This document shows positions 13,647 to 20,174 of a stretch of 22,727 nt of DNA, in pieces. The position numbers and the translations under genes are program-made. The notes beneath the pieces are model-generated. The model searched no databases, was not told the origin of the DNA, and saw only the letters and a program-made list of their open reading frames with translations. Origin of the DNA: a virus; IMG/VR virus record IMGVR_UViG_3300036945_000156, positions 1-22,727 of that record, one strand, 5' to 3'. The stretch's first letter is position 1, and each line of letters starts with the position of its first letter.

Positions 13647-14414
13647 TTAGCGGAAGATGGAAACGGCCACATACGTTGCATCTTGCCTAGTACCTCCGTC
13701 ACTAATTACATCAATAGCGACAGTGGTGGTGGTAGGTGCAATGCCATTTGCCAAATGAGCATAGGCGCCGGTGTTAGCCCCCGGAGTTCCAGCCGTTGCA
13801 GCAAACCCATAATTCGCGTCAGGCATTGCCGTGGTGAAGTTTACCGTGTAAGCGCCTGTCCCACGGTCAGTGATGCTGGTGACGTTCCCAGACGCACGAA
13901 TCGCCACAGTGCCAGTGCCGTTGAAGTTCACCCAAGCTCGGCAATCAAAAGCCGGATACAGCGTGGAGCCGCCAGTAATTACTGATGACTTTTCACCAGC
14001 AGTATCGACGCGCCAGCGGCTAATACCACCTGTTTGAATATCAAAATTGCGAGCCGCTGTTGAGCCTTGCTCGCGAGCATTTAGACCAATAAAATTCGTG
14101 CCAGCGGTGTCAGAGACAACTTCTAACCTTCTGTCTCTAGCAGAGGTTGACACTGCTGCCAGCACCCCTCCCGCTACCTGAAGTACATCCAACTTAGCCG
14201 TAGGCGAACCCGTACCGATACCCACGTTACCGCTGGCATCAATAGATACCGATGGCGCAGGAGCTGATGCGTTTACGCTGATAGCGCCAGAATTAGTTAG
14301 CAACGTGCCGGTTTGGTCAGGCAGTGACAGTGTTCGGTCGGTGTTGCTGTTTGGGCTGGCAATCGTAAACGTGCCTGTGCCGCTTGCGTTACCTGTTAAA
14401 GATATTTTGCTCAT
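13647..14414 (-). CDS. Tail fibre protein, 255 aa, with SGNVGIGT module
   Basis: The ATG overlaps the preceding stop (ATGA) and has AGGA five bases upstream. Residues 1-40 (GTFTIASPNSNTDRTLSLPD, then QTGTLL) are a typical phage fibre N-terminal pattern that also occurs in other fibre-repeat proteins. Residues 57-77 hold SIDASGNVGIGTGSPTAKLD, matched in the neighbouring S74 fibre. Residues 80-160 are beta-rich; about 160-255 form a C-terminal domain (FDCRAWVNFNGTGTVAIRAS, then TGAYTVNFTTAMPDANY) that is a recurring fibre-tip type ending in a beta strand. No S74 domain is present here, so it may use the chaperone of its neighbour or fold alone. Confidence 0.82.
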   Translation of the reverse strand: MSKISLTGNASGTGTFTIASPNSNTDRTLSLPDQTGTLLTNSGAISVNASAPAPSVSIDASGNVGIGTGSPTAKLDVLQVAGGVLAAVSTSARDRRLEVVSDTAGTNFIGLNAREQGSTAARNFDIQTGGISRWRVDTAGEKSSVITGGSTLYPAFDCRAWVNFNGTGTVAIRASGNVTSITDRGTGAYTVNFTTAMPDANYGFAATAGTPGANTGAYAHLANGIAPTTTTVAIDVISDGGTRQDATYVAVSIFR

Positions 14415-15232
14415 GCTTGTCCTTTCAGGGCGGCGATCTCAGCGCCTTGTGCATCAACGATGGCTTTGAGTTCTTGGATGGCTGCGGTCAGTGTGGCAAC
14501 CAAGAAGCTAGTGTCAATGCCTTGATACTGAGGGTTGCCTTCAGCGTCAACAGCGTCTTTTTCACCTGATACGCAGTCGGGAACAACTTCAGCCAGTTCG
14601 TGGGCAATAAAGCCCTGCCCTTCAGAACCATCAGCTTTCCATGTATAAGTGACAGGTTTAAGCGCAGAAACCGTAGTCAAAGCGCCAGTCATCGGTTGCA
14701 CGTTTTCTTTCAGACGGTAGTCGGAGGAAGTGTTGTAGGCAACTGTACTCGCACCATTTCTGGTAATTGTTCCAATAACGGTGCTGTTAAACAAGAACCG
14801 CGCAAACGATTCATTGACCCCTGCTGAAGATGAATGCCCAATGTTTATACGTGTGTATATACCAGAACCACCTGCTGAAACTTCCGCAGTAAACCCTGAA
14901 ACTGGAGTAGAAGAACTCGTAGTCCCCACCAGCAAGTTACCGCTGGAGTCAAGAATTACGCCGGTTGCAGGAGTCCCGCTGGCCCCTGACAACCATTGAT
15001 ATTGTGTAGCTCGCTCAATCTTTGAAGACCATGCAGAAGCAGCAGCATTTAAGCTGTCAAAAAACAGACTGCTTCCGCTTTCTGACACACGAAGACGGTT
15101 TGTTGAGCCAGTAACAACATCCAGCTTTGCACCCGGAGAACTCGTCCCAATACCCACGTTACCACTGGAATCCGTGAATACACTTCCATCGTTAGCTGTC
15201 AGACCGCTTGATCCGTTAATTACTACTGGCAT
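14411..15232 (-). CDS. Tail fibre with C-terminal S74 intramolecular chaperone
   Basis: The 273-aa product has AAGGGG just upstream of its ATG. Residues 20-40 carry the DSSGNVGIGTSSPGAKLDV fibre repeat, with a second shorter version at 93-105; the middle is beta-rich and Ser/Thr-rich. From residue 169 it has the S74 (endosialidase-type) chaperone: SSDYRLKENVQPM, LKPVTYTWKADG, GQGFIAHELAEVVPDCVSGE, and a C-terminal helix (VATLTAAIQELKAIVDAQGAEI). Ser170 and Lys175 have the five-residue spacing of the known self-cleavage Ser/Lys pair. Trimer folding and self-release of about 104 residues are expected from the family. Confidence 0.92.
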   Translation of the reverse strand: MPVVINGSSGLTANDGSVFTDSSGNVGIGTSSPGAKLDVVTGSTNRLRVSESGSSLFFDSLNAAASAWSSKIERATQYQWLSGASGTPATGVILDSSGNLLVGTTSSSTPVSGFTAEVSAGGSGIYTRINIGHSSSAGVNESFARFLFNSTVIGTITRNGASTVAYNTSSDYRLKENVQPMTGALTTVSALKPVTYTWKADGSEGQGFIAHELAEVVPDCVSGEKDAVDAEGNPQYQGIDTSFLVATLTAAIQELKAIVDAQGAEIAALKGQA

Positions 15233-15242
15233 TTTTTACCCC

Positions 15243-15875
15243 TTAAAGAACCACCCAGCGTGAGCCGCTGGAAACTGTAACTGTGACGCCCGAATCAACG
15301 GTGATCGGGCCTGTGCTCATGGCGTTCTTTGTAGCAGGAATCGTGTAATTTGTTGTGACGTTCTGGCCGTTCTGCACAAACACTTCGTCCGAGCCGCCGC
15401 CTGTGGCACCGCCGCCCACAGAGCCCCACGCTGTGCCGTTGTATCCTTCAAACTTGGAGACATCGGTGTTAAAGCGAAAATAGCCAGCAGCGGGTGAGCC
15501 ATCACGTTCGCTTTGTAAGCCAGTTGGAACAACCGCAGACCCTGTGTTGCTTGTCTTGCGCACAGAGTTATTGACCATGGTGTTGATCGCAGCTGCGTTT
15601 AGACGCAGCGCTACAGTGTCACCAGCCAACCACGAAAGCGCTGTAGTGCCGTCCTGAGCACGGACAATGGTCATCGTGTCCGTAGTACGAGCAGTGACTT
15701 TTACGATCTCACGGGCCAGTGAAGCATTCTCCAGAGTCAAGTAGAAGTAGTCACCAGCCGAAGGCGCTGGAAAACGAGCGCCATGCCCAAGTTCGACAGT
15801 AATGGTCGTAGCCGACGCGTTAATGCCTATGGACAGCTGCGAGTATGCGAAGTTGGTAAAGAGAATATCGTTCAT
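15243..15875 (-). CDS. Fibre/appendage protein, 210 aa
   Basis: The start has GAGG six bases upstream. The N-terminus (NFAYSQLSIGINASATTITV, then ARFPAPSAGDYFYLTLENA) and the following EIVKVTART and TMTIVRAQDGTTALSWLAGD pattern match a common phage structural module, used as a virion-attachment or fibre-base domain. About residues 104-150 contain GLQSERDGSPAAGYFRFNTD followed by KFEGYNGTAWGSVGGG, a recurring fibre joint. The C-terminus (about 160-210) is a beta-rich segment ending SGSRWVVL, typical of short fibre tails. It probably links the appendages to the tail. The specific attachment site is not visible. Confidence 0.85.
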   Translation of the reverse strand: MNDILFTNFAYSQLSIGINASATTITVELGHGARFPAPSAGDYFYLTLENASLAREIVKVTARTTDTMTIVRAQDGTTALSWLAGDTVALRLNAAAINTMVNNSVRKTSNTGSAVVPTGLQSERDGSPAAGYFRFNTDVSKFEGYNGTAWGSVGGGATGGGSDEVFVQNGQNVTTNYTIPATKNAMSTGPITVDSGVTVTVSSGSRWVVL

Positions 15876-15883
15876 GTTCTACC

Positions 15884-16570
15884 TCAAGCAAAGGGCCGCA
15901 TCTCAACGGCTGTATCTTCCACACCGTAGGCTTTTGTAGCCCGGATGCGAGCGGACGAAAGCATGTAAGTCCACTGTTTACCATGGACGATTGCTTGTTT
16001 TTCATTTGACCAGCTGCGGTTAGGCATGAACATGAGCTCGTGCAAAACACCGTGGAATACCACGCGGCTGAACTCTGCGTACAAGTCTGCATCCCACACA
16101 GTAGCGTCTTCTGCAGGGCGCAAGTACCCGCGCATGTACAGCGTGCCAGCTACGTCTGGAACGGGGGCCAGAAGGATTTCCCCAACAGTTCGTGACGTGT
16201 AATACTGCGCTCCACCGGGCTCGTTGTCAGGCCAGTTCGGAAAATACCGCTTGACAGCGCTGTATTTCTCCAGAGTCAGATCGCGTTTTTGGCCGTCGAC
16301 AACTGTGTAGACATCCGTCACGTCAGTGCACACAGCGTATGCAAACGGCGACAACGGAGCGTAGTTCAGCTGGTTCACAACCAGCGTTTGTGGGGGCAAG
16401 TCCTCCTGCCAAACTTTGCCACGCTGGCACAGATCAGTAACGATCTTTTTGGCTGTGCGCGAGATCGTTGGCGTTGGGCAACCGGGTAAAAACGCTGACA
16501 AGTAGTCACCCATGGCGTCGAACGCGATGGTACTGCTGGTGTCGACGACGGGGCTGAGGACAATAGGCAT
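15884..16570 (-). CDS. Tail adaptor/tube-like protein (T7 gp11-type position), 228 aa
   Basis: The 228-aa product is helix-strand-helix in look: an N-terminal helix (ISRTAKKIVTDLCQRGKVW at 36-54) following PGCPTPT, a beta section with DVYTVVDGQKRDL, KRYFPNWPDNEPGG, then EILLAPVPDVAGTLYMRGYL, and a C-terminal helix pair (VVFHGVLHELMFMPNRSW, then YMLSSARIRATKAYG). The order matches phage adaptor and tail-tube-A-like proteins that sit between portal and hub. Its small size and lack of fibre repeats separate it from the flanking genes. The ribosome site is weak. Family is inferred from fold pattern and position, not by a search. Confidence 0.65.
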   Translation of the reverse strand: MPIVLSPVVDTSSTIAFDAMGDYLSAFLPGCPTPTISRTAKKIVTDLCQRGKVWQEDLPPQTLVVNQLNYAPLSPFAYAVCTDVTDVYTVVDGQKRDLTLEKYSAVKRYFPNWPDNEPGGAQYYTSRTVGEILLAPVPDVAGTLYMRGYLRPAEDATVWDADLYAEFSRVVFHGVLHELMFMPNRSWSNEKQAIVHGKQWTYMLSSARIRATKAYGVEDTAVEMRPFA

Positions 16571-16582
16571 GTGACGTACCCG

Positions 16583-17734
16583 TTACTGGTTGATCTGCGT
16601 TACCGATAGGATAACAGATGGGATCGCCGGGCAAAAGGCTGTTGCGGGCAATGCTTCAAACGTAATAGACGTTGCGCTAAACGCGTACATCAGCTGAAAC
16701 TCCTGACCAGCCAGCATAGGCAGAACAAAATTCCACGCGGGTATCACTTCGGAATTGCTGCCTTGGATAGACACCTTAGTGGACGAGTTAGGAATATCAA
16801 CGCCACCGACCCGAGGCCATATGTACGCGTACCCAACGCTGGAGTTAGACTTCACCAACTGTGCAGAAAACTGAAAGTTGTACAGGCCAGCCCGTGAACA
16901 CACAACCTTGGAAGCATCGACACCATCGAGCGCTACGCCGACAGAAACATCTGTGCCGGTAAACACCACAGGGTACGCAGTGTCCGCTACCAGAGCAGAT
17001 TGATCTGCGTTGCATGTAAAGTTCCCGTAGCGAGCTCGCATGTGCAAGATTGGGCGAACCAGCAGCACACCAACCGTAGCGTTCACAGTCAATACCACCG
17101 CCACAGACACAGACACATTGGGCTCAGCAGGCTCAACCTTTGTGAGTCCACCAGCTATGGTCGGGTGCATGTATAGGATGTCGCCAGCAACCCACGACTC
17201 GCTGACCAGAGAGCCAGTAGTGTTAACGCCAGTCACCTTACCCTGCGTGCGGATTTGCCCCGAATTACCAACAGCGATAGTTTCAGCCACTACGCCAACT
17301 GTGTAGATAGGCATGAACGCAGAATTCGCCGTAGCCAGCTGCGCAGTAGGCACGCCGCCAGTTACGCCGACAAACTTAACGACTTGCCCCGGCACAAAAG
17401 TAGCGCCGTTGTTGTTTGTGACCGTGATATGCACACGATCAACGCTGTCGTTTAACTCGTCTGACGGGTCTTCCAGCAACACGTCAGAGATCGTAACTGT
17501 GGTAAACCCAGACTTAGCCACGCGAATGTCGTAGCGTCCGTCCGCAGCGTAGAACGACACGAGGCCAGTGGCGCTCGAAGTCAGAGGGTTTGCCCGTGGT
17601 GTGCTGGTACTATTTGTGGAGTACAGTGTGGCAAGCGTAAGTGTGCCTGCCACGTAAACAGTCACTGTTGCGTTGTCCAAAGGGACAAGCGCTCCGTTGG
17701 AGGTGGAGGTAATGGTTTCGATGAATTTTTGCAT
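16583..17734 (-). CDS. Fibre/appendage protein with C-terminal jelly-roll-like domain, 383 aa
   Basis: The ATG overlaps the preceding stop (TAATG). Residues 1-90 (VPLDNATVTVYVAGTLTLA, ATLYSTNSTSTPRANPLT, then GLVSFYAADGRYDIRVAKSG) form a known phage N-terminal beta domain that attaches fibres to the virion. Residues about 95-225 form a beta-rich middle (VPGQVVKFVGVTGGVPTA, ILYMHPTIAGGLT). About 230-383 look like a C1q/TNF-type jelly roll: NFTCNADQSALVAD, SRAGLYNFQFSAQL, VIPAWNFVLPMLAGQEFQL and a final VILSVTQINQ. Such domains often bind surface sugars. Its place between two adaptor-like genes is unusual and may mean that it decorates the head-tail joint. Confidence 0.78.
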   Translation of the reverse strand: MQKFIETITSTSNGALVPLDNATVTVYVAGTLTLATLYSTNSTSTPRANPLTSSATGLVSFYAADGRYDIRVAKSGFTTVTISDVLLEDPSDELNDSVDRVHITVTNNNGATFVPGQVVKFVGVTGGVPTAQLATANSAFMPIYTVGVVAETIAVGNSGQIRTQGKVTGVNTTGSLVSESWVAGDILYMHPTIAGGLTKVEPAEPNVSVSVAVVLTVNATVGVLLVRPILHMRARYGNFTCNADQSALVADTAYPVVFTGTDVSVGVALDGVDASKVVCSRAGLYNFQFSAQLVKSNSSVGYAYIWPRVGGVDIPNSSTKVSIQGSNSEVIPAWNFVLPMLAGQEFQLMYAFSATSITFEALPATAFCPAIPSVILSVTQINQ

Positions 17735-18378
17735 TACTTGCTCTCATTCTTGGCCATACCAGCCTCTTCGGTGTCAGTGATCTTGCGAGCAGTAAGACCG
17801 GCCCCAAGAGCGCTTTCGTAGGCGTCTTTAAACATCTTGGCTCGGCTAGACTCGACGTGCTCAGCGTCCATGGACTCCATGAGCCAGCACACGCCGTCAA
17901 GAAGCACAGGGAAATACGCATCTTGGAGTGCGACTGTGTCACCCAGCAGATATGTTGGCGTGCTCTTGGCGTATACGATGGTGAGCGTCTCGCCACCTGC
18001 TGCGGGTGGGTAGACGTAAAACCTGTTGGGGTCGCGTGGGTAGCGCATCCAGTTTGTAGCTGGGCCACCAACATCACCGCTCCAGTCGGGGAACATGAGG
18101 TCCAGCACCTCTTGGTTGATCTCTTTGACCGCCCTGTTTGCGCTGTTGAGCGCGACATCCATGAGACGAACAGAGTCCGCAGGGCATGCCTGCAGAGTAC
18201 CCGCCACACACGTCATAGGCGATACAGTAGAAAACAAGTCAGGACGTACTATCACCATGCGGCGCAGCACCTGATTGATCTTACGGACGATAAAGTTGTC
18301 GCTGTACCGGTACGGGGCTGTTTCATCCAACAGCATCTCCCGTGCCTCTAAGACGATGTCGGCGGCGGTAAAGCTCAT
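17734..18378 (-). CDS. Head-tail adaptor-like protein, 214 aa
   Basis: The ATG overlaps the preceding stop as ATGA. The product opens with AADIVLEAREMLLDETAPYR and YSDNFIVRKINQVLRRMVIVRPDLF, a helical pair found in phage adaptor (gp4/gp6-like and SU10-type adaptor) proteins. Then come a beta section (TLQACPADSVRLMDVALNS), DLMFPDWSGDVGGPATNW, MRYPRDPNRFYVYPP, LTIVYAKSTPTYL and a helical C-terminus (FKDAYESALGAGLTA). The trailing charged residues are typical of the portal-facing end. It would form the ring below the portal. The family is likely, but I could not compare it with a profile. Confidence 0.76.
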   Translation of the reverse strand: MSFTAADIVLEAREMLLDETAPYRYSDNFIVRKINQVLRRMVIVRPDLFSTVSPMTCVAGTLQACPADSVRLMDVALNSANRAVKEINQEVLDLMFPDWSGDVGGPATNWMRYPRDPNRFYVYPPAAGGETLTIVYAKSTPTYLLGDTVALQDAYFPVLLDGVCWLMESMDAEHVESSRAKMFKDAYESALGAGLTARKITDTEEAGMAKNESK

Positions 18379-18635
18379 GGCAGATTACGAGAGGCATCTT
18401 CTTGGATACGCTCTTCCTCGACAACGACGACTTCTGTCTCTACGACAGGCTGAGGGTCCAGAGCCTTGACGCGACGTGCACGTGGTTTGGATTCAACAAC
18501 TTCTGCGGTAGCCTCTTCGACAACTTCCTCAACGACTTCCTCAACAACTTCTTCGAAGTCTTTTCGTTGGGCGTAGGCCGGTTGCCAAATGTACAAAGTA
18601 CCGGATGGGATGTGGCGTAGCATGCGGTCAGACAT
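18375..18635 (-). CDS. Small acidic-repeat phage protein, 86 aa
   Basis: I choose the ATG at 18635 because GGAG lies six bases upstream; the earlier ATG at 18647 has no ribosome site. The N-terminus (MSDRMLRHIPSGTLYIWQPA, then YAQRKDFEEV) is compact. Then comes a glutamate/valine tandem (EEVV repeated three times), EEATAEVVES, a basic KPRARRVKALD, and a second acidic Val/Glu stretch. The first 30 residues follow a 'RH-PTG-IY-W-x-LAxRxDMEEV' pattern I recall from small phage proteins near head genes. Acidic beyond that point, it may bind a basic partner or act as a head accessory protein; no function is established. Confidence 0.72.
   Translation of the reverse strand: MSDRMLRHIPSGTLYIWQPAYAQRKDFEEVVEEVVEEVVEEATAEVVESKPRARRVKALDPQPVVETEVVVVEEERIQEDASRNLP
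18513..18560 (-). repeat. Imperfect 12-bp tandem repeats in the acidic-repeat gene
   Basis: Four consecutive 12-base units (on the plus strand CTCTTCGACAAC, TTCCTCAACGAC, TTCCTCAACAAC, TTCTTCGAAGTC) encode the Glu-Glu-Val-Val repeats. The two middle units differ by one base. Slippage could readily change the copy number. Confidence 0.8.
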
Positions 18636-18654
18636 TGTGATCTCCATGTAAATA

Positions 18655-18674
18655 GGGGGAGCATAAGCTCCCCC
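18655..18674 (-). terminator. 8-bp GC-rich hairpin after the decoration-like gene, weak terminator
   Basis: GGGGGAGC and GCTCCCCC pair perfectly around a 4-base loop, 20 bases before the start of the 86-aa gene and 23 bases after the stop of the 151-aa gene. On the minus strand it is followed by TATTTAC, a weak U-rich end, so it could be a leaky terminator or a stability element that lowers expression of adaptor and tail genes relative to capsid genes. A TTGACG-N17-TATGCT promoter candidate (18660-18688) overlaps it. Confidence 0.6.
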
Positions 18675-18697
18675 CGATTCTACGTCAACCTAGCTGA

Positions 18698-19153
18698 TTA
18701 GGCTTGGGCAGACGCAGCAGACACCACTTTACCGAACACGCGGACGCGGACGAGGCCCGAACCCAGCGCAACGGTATTCTGCTGCACGCGGACGTACGAA
18801 GCAGTTGTGGTGTTGACCACAGTGTTGGCAGCAGTGGCCAACTTAACGAGCTGTGTGCCAGCAGCGGCGTCAGTAGCCCAAGCAGTCAGGCCTGTCACGT
18901 CAGTGCCGCCGACTTGGATGTCCATAGTGCCAGTGGCAGTACCGGGGCGAACCACGGTAACGGTCGCAGCAGTGACGATGAAGCCAGCGTAAGCTGGGAT
19001 TTCAAAGAAATCCACAGTGTCAGTGGCGGCAACAGCCAGTTTGGAGCCATCCAGCTCAAAGTCCATGATCACTTCGCCGGGGAAGCTAGCGCGATCTGTG
19101 GAAGCGGGGGCGAGACCTGCGGTGCGCAGGTTAGCAATAGTTTTAGCAGCCAT
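18698..19153 (-). CDS. Probable head decoration / capsid-associated protein, 151 aa
   Basis: GGAG lies eight bases before the ATG. The product is Ala/Thr/Val-rich and almost entirely beta-strand-like (VIMDFELDGSKLAVAATDT, then GFIVTAATVTVVRPGTATG, DIQVGGTDVTGLTAW, and SYVRVQQNTVALGSGLVRVR). It has no signal peptide, membrane helix or enzyme motif. Its place directly after the major capsid gene and its abundance-type composition fit a decoration or head-stabilizing protein, which often follow coat genes. This is inference from position; a small head-completion or fibre-like role is equally possible. Confidence 0.62.
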   Translation of the reverse strand: MAAKTIANLRTAGLAPASTDRASFPGEVIMDFELDGSKLAVAATDTVDFFEIPAYAGFIVTAATVTVVRPGTATGTMDIQVGGTDVTGLTAWATDAAAGTQLVKLATAANTVVNTTTASYVRVQQNTVALGSGLVRVRVFGKVVSAASAQA

Positions 19154-19182
19154 TTCAATTTCTCCAGATTTGAGTTTGCGAC

Positions 19183-19204
19183 CCCCCGGGTGTTACCCCG
19201 GGGG
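19183..19204 (-). terminator. 8-bp GC-only hairpin after the major capsid gene
   Basis: CCCCCGGG and CCCGGGGG pair perfectly around a 6-base loop, extended by one wobble pair, in the 57-base gap after the capsid stop. No U-tract follows on the minus strand (TCGCAAAC), so classical termination is unlikely; protection of the abundant coat mRNA or partial attenuation fits better. The inverted repeat is certain and the role is inferred. Confidence 0.5.
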
Positions 19205-19210
19205 AGTTCA

Positions 19211-20149
19211 TCAGCCTTGACGGACGTAGCCGACAGACAGAGCTTCAGGCTTCACAACCTTGTAGCCGTAGACTTGCAAGCCACGGATGATGTTGCCGAA
19301 GGTGGACTCAGCACGCAGGCTTTCCATCTCGGTCATCTGCGAAGCGAAAGTCAGGCCCATCTTGGTGCCAGCGACCACGTTGAAGCACTTGTTGCCACCG
19401 TCAACGACGCTGTTCAGGTTGTGCGACACGTACAGAGTGAAACGGTCGATCATGCCCAAACGGCCATTGCGCAGGATGGAAGTGGCGTCACCGCTCAGCG
19501 AGGCGTCCTTCAGGTCAGACTTCTTGATCAGACCAGCCATCCAAGCAGGGATCACCAAGAAGCGATCGCTGTCAGGGCAGTTAGCCTCGTCCAACACGGT
19601 ACCCATGTCAACGATGAACTCGGTAACAGACTTGGTGCTGGAAGCGCCGTCTTTGGTCAGAGCCAAAGCAGAGCCGGTAGCGCCCAAGTTGATGTTGCCA
19701 GAGATGCGACCAGCGGTTGCACCACGGTTCAAAGCAGAGATGTCGGGCAACATGCCGGTCAGGACGTTGTCGTCGATGCGGATTTTCATCTTCTCAGATG
19801 CGTCCTTCGACCATGTGTCCATCAGGTTGATGTCAGCCTGAACCTTGTCCACGTCGTCTTCGATCGCAGCGAAATATTCGCCTTGGTCGATCAACAGCTG
19901 GATTTTTGGTTTGTCAGGACGCTCGACAGTCAGCGTCATACCTTTTTGGTATGGGCGGATTGTCAACTCAGGAGAGGTGCGAATGTTCACGGTATCACCC
20001 ATGGACTTGATCTCACCTTCATAGTCGGTGTTCGAGATCGCGGCCAAGACGGTGGCGTCGTAAAAATTCTCGATCAGCTTAGCTGACCAGATTTCAGGGA
20101 TGAAATTGCCGCTGTAATTGGCGGCACCGGGGGCGACTGGATAGGTCAT
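19211..20149 (-). CDS. Major capsid protein, HK97-fold type
   Basis: The 312-aa product has GGAG six bases before its ATG. The N-terminal region IPEIWSAKLIENFYDATVLA, then NTDYEGEIKSMGDTVNIRTS and MTLTVERPDKPKIQLLIDQG, is the coat-protein pattern of many short-tailed and P22-type phages. Later elements include DKVQADINLMDTWSKDA, ANCPDSDRFLVIPAWMAGLI, GRLGMIDRFTLYVSHNLN, KMGLTFASQMTEMESLRAES and a C-terminal GLQVYGYKVVKPEALSVGYV. The length suits a coat subunit without a delta domain. It follows the scaffold gene by 25 bases, the usual order. The family is well supported by pattern, though not by a search. Confidence 0.9.
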   Translation of the reverse strand: MTYPVAPGAANYSGNFIPEIWSAKLIENFYDATVLAAISNTDYEGEIKSMGDTVNIRTSPELTIRPYQKGMTLTVERPDKPKIQLLIDQGEYFAAIEDDVDKVQADINLMDTWSKDASEKMKIRIDDNVLTGMLPDISALNRGATAGRISGNINLGATGSALALTKDGASSTKSVTEFIVDMGTVLDEANCPDSDRFLVIPAWMAGLIKKSDLKDASLSGDATSILRNGRLGMIDRFTLYVSHNLNSVVDGGNKCFNVVAGTKMGLTFASQMTEMESLRAESTFGNIIRGLQVYGYKVVKPEALSVGYVRQG

Positions 20150-20174
20150 GTCTTACTCCAAAACAAAAAGTTGA

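Noticed and set aside
17610-18209. 199-codon minus-strand frame overlapping the 214-aa adaptor and 383-aa fibre genes
   Set aside because: Its Arg/Ser/Cys/Trp-rich composition is typical of a shadow frame, and both overlapped genes have clear family patterns and coupled starts.
18636-18647. Alternative ATG at 18647 for the 86-aa gene
   Set aside because: No ribosome site precedes it, whereas GGAG is well placed before the ATG at 18635.
18704-20086. 460-codon open frame on the plus strand opposite the coat and decoration genes
   Set aside because: It is fully antisense to two well-supported genes, is His/Ser/Val-rich without any known motif, and arises from the codon bias of the minus-strand genes.
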